This document shows positions 58,128 through 59,389 of a DNA stretch of 59,389 bases, in pieces. This DNA is from Oscillospiraceae bacterium. GTDB taxonomy: Bacteria; Bacillota; Clostridia; Oscillospirales; Ruminococcaceae. The stretch covers positions 1 through 59,389 of the forward strand of contig CAAGJO010000002.1 of the NCBI GenBank assembly GCA_900770285.1, read 5' to 3'. A program made the translations under genes and the position numbers. The notes under the pieces were generated by a model. The model was not told the DNA's origin. It made no database searches and saw only the letters and a list, made by a program, of their open reading frames with translations. The stretch's first letter is position 1. Each line of letters begins with the position of its first letter.

Positions 58128-58156
58128 ATTATACTACATAAATTGATTTTTTACAA
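58128..58156 (-). promoter_or_regulatory. Promoter of the hypothetical/flavin reductase operon
   Basis: Minus-strand -35 TTGTAA (58151-58156), 17-base spacer, -10 TATAAT (58128-58133). Confidence 0.55.
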
Positions 58157-58263
58157 GAGCTAAAATATAACTAAAAGTATTTTATTATAAAAGATTATTA
58201 TTCGTATGTATCATGTATTATGAACAACTGAACAATAAAATTTTGTTAAGAGAAAAAAATGTA

Positions 58264-58292
58264 TTGACAATGTGTAATATTTATTGTATAAT
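58264..58292 (+). promoter_or_regulatory. Perfect-consensus promoter of the leucine-rich-repeat gene
   Basis: -35 TTGACA (58264-58269), 17-base spacer, -10 TATAAT (58287-58292). Both hexamers are perfect, so strong expression is expected. Confidence 0.75.
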
Positions 58293-58419
58293 ACATGAGT
58301 AAAAATAGGTATAATTATAACCATAAACTGCTTTATATGCTGTTAATAATATTTTACTTTTGGTTAAATTTGCTTTGATATAACATGGGGTAACTTTATA
58401 TTTATTGGAGGAGATAAAG

Positions 58420-59389
58420 ATGGGTCACACATTATTTAAGAAAATTCTGTCTGCTGTAACATCGGCAGCTTTAGCGGTATCGTCACTGTCTGCGATGCTT
58501 AGTTTTACAGTAAGTGCTGCGGACGTAAGTAACTATACATATAAAGAATTAGCCGATGGCACTATTGAAATTTCAAAATATATAGGTTCAGATAAAAACA
58601 TAGAAATCCCAAGTACTATTGAAGGCAAAAAGGTTACAAGCATAGGATATTGGGCTTTTCAGCATTCAGGTTTTGTAACAAGCGTAAAATTGCCTGATAC
58701 TATTAATACAATCAAGGGCAGAGCATTTGCTGAAACACAAATAAGTTCGATTGTTATTCCAGATGGGGTAACTACAATTGGAAGATACGCATTTTCATGC
58801 TGTTCTTTGCTTGAAAATGTTTCGATGCCTAACAGTGTCACCACCTTGGAACAAAATGCTTTTGAATACTGTGACAGCTTAAAATCATTCAAAATGCCAA
58901 ATAGTATAACTAGTCTTGACGCAGGATTTACATTTTATAGATGCAAATCTCTCGAAACAATTCAGTTTTCTAATAAACTAGAAAAAATACCACGCTGGAC
59001 AGTCCGTGATAATCCAAATCTAAAAACGCTTATTATTCCGTCAAGTGTTACTTATATAGAAGATTATAATTTTTATAATGTTCCAAGTATTAGTGACATA
59101 TATTATTCAGGCTCAGAAAGCAGTTGGAAAAATGTAACGATTGTGGAGGACGGCAACTCAGAACTTAGCAATGCAAAGATCACATATAATTATAAAATCA
59201 CTGAGGATTCTTCTATTGCTGACAGTTCATCTGCTTCAGACTCATCAAGTTATGTTGAAAGTTCATCCATGACTGATTCTTCAAGCAAAACTGACAGCTC
59301 ATCAAAAGCTGATTCATCTTCATCCAAGGCTGACTCATCAAGCAAGGCAGACAGCAGTTCGAAATCTGATTCATCATCAAATGCAGAAG
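58420..59389 (+). CDS. Secreted BspA-type leucine-rich-repeat protein (3' end beyond window)
   Basis: An open frame of 323 codons runs off the right edge. ATG 58420 follows GGAGGAGAT. Signal peptide MGHTLFKKILSAVTSAALAVSS with cleavage after about residue 36 (TVSAA-D). Residues about 40-255 are BspA-like LRR_5 repeats (VTSIGYWAFQHSG, IVIPDGVTTIGRYAFSCCS, VSMPNSVTTLEQNAFEYCD), a surface module used for adhesion. From about residue 268 the chain is almost only Ser, Asp, Lys, Ala (SDSSS / KADSSS units), a flexible linker. A further domain after the window, such as a catalytic module, dockerin or wall anchor, is possible but unseen. Confidence 0.9.
   Translation, partial: MGHTLFKKILSAVTSAALAVSSLSAMLSFTVSAADVSNYTYKELADGTIEISKYIGSDKNIEIPSTIEGKKVTSIGYWAFQHSGFVTSVKLPDTINTIKGRAFAETQISSIVIPDGVTTIGRYAFSCCSLLENVSMPNSVTTLEQNAFEYCDSLKSFKMPNSITSLDAGFTFYRCKSLETIQFSNKLEKIPRWTVRDNPNLKTLIIPSSVTYIEDYNFYNVPSISDIYYSGSESSWKNVTIVEDGNSELSNAKITYNYKITEDSSIADSSSASDSSSYVESSSMTDSSSKTDSSSKADSSSSKADSSSKADSSSKSDSSSNAE

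Larger units (their letters stand above)
58102..58419. other. Divergent intergenic region before the leucine-rich-repeat gene
   Basis: This 318-base AT-rich stretch holds a leftward promoter for the hypothetical gene (58128-58156) and a perfect-consensus rightward promoter for the repeat protein (58264-58292), leaving about 120 bases of leader. No small gene or known RNA structure is evident. Confidence 0.6.

Noticed and set aside
59200..59389. CRISPR-like or tandem DNA repeat at the right edge
   Set aside because: The periodicity comes from Ser/Asp/Lys codons in an open frame; units differ in sequence and length, with no spacer structure.
1..59389. tRNA, rRNA, transposase or phage genes
   Set aside because: I scanned for TTCGANTC-type T-arms, rRNA segments, DDE transposases, integrases and terminal repeats and saw none that I could support; small fragments may have escaped a reading by eye.

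Overview
This window looks like chromosome of a low-GC, Gram-positive, spore-forming anaerobe of the class Clostridia, most likely a gut Ruminococcaceae/Oscillospiraceae member. The reasons are the AT-rich composition, strong Shine-Dalgarno (SD) sites, TTGACA-17-TATAAT promoters, a CIRCE/HrcA heat-shock operator, the remA and PASTA-kinase clusters, a 29-residue SpoVM gene, an iron-dependent alcohol dehydrogenase and secreted BspA-type leucine-rich proteins with Ser-rich linkers. The lineage is inferred from gene content and was not tested by a search. No tRNA, rRNA, CRISPR array, intact insertion sequence, prophage or plasmid module was seen.

Layout. Positions 1-3000: tail of an unidentified gene, an Fe-alcohol dehydrogenase, an HD-domain protein and a CIRCE-controlled Hsp20. 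Positions 3180-6490: leftward operon nadB-nadC-udp with an operator-like palindrome and a short leader frame. Positions 6549-15304: GH36 alpha-galactosidase, then gltB-gltD. Positions 15309-21520: leftward polysaccharide deacetylase, a PHP phosphoesterase/TSCPD pair and an addA with no addB beside it. Positions 21671-24233: glmS and a HAD phosphatase. Positions 24270-37024: one long rightward housekeeping cluster, yicC-remA-gmk-rpoZ-priA-def-fmt-rsmB-rlmN-prpC-prkC-rsgA-thiN, tightly packed with several overlaps and no visible internal terminator. It is followed by spoVM and an M50 (SpoIVFB-like) intramembrane protease.

Positions 37916-44468 hold the phosphate-starvation module pstS-pstC-pstA-pstB-phoU-phoP-phoR, headed by PhoP-box-like repeats. 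Positions 44469-45406 hold fluC and a GNAT acetyltransferase. Positions 45598-47992 hold an ABC exporter (leftward). Positions 48054-52006 hold, leftward, a Sfp-type phosphopantetheinyl transferase, two half-size TauE/SafE proteins and the secretion/translation operon ylxM-ffh-rpsP-khpA. Positions 52090-57097 hold a secreted multidomain protein, pcrA and a membrane-anchored double helix-hairpin-helix (ComEA-like) protein. Positions 57170-58156 hold a flavin reductase-like protein and a small unknown, leftward. The window ends inside a secreted leucine-rich-repeat protein.

No clearly new multi-gene system stands out; most of the window is core genome. The most interesting signals are small: the nadB leader and palindrome; the spoVM/SpoIVFB-like neighbourhood; a terminator that contains the ribosome-binding site of the next gene; tandem operator-like palindromes at the phosphopantetheinyl transferase promoter; a conserved-looking 25-codon element at 45453-45530; and conserved operons that lack usual members (addB, coaBC, rpe, nadA, rimM-trmD-rplS). 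Many start codons were moved from the longest reading frame to the codon best placed after the SD site.
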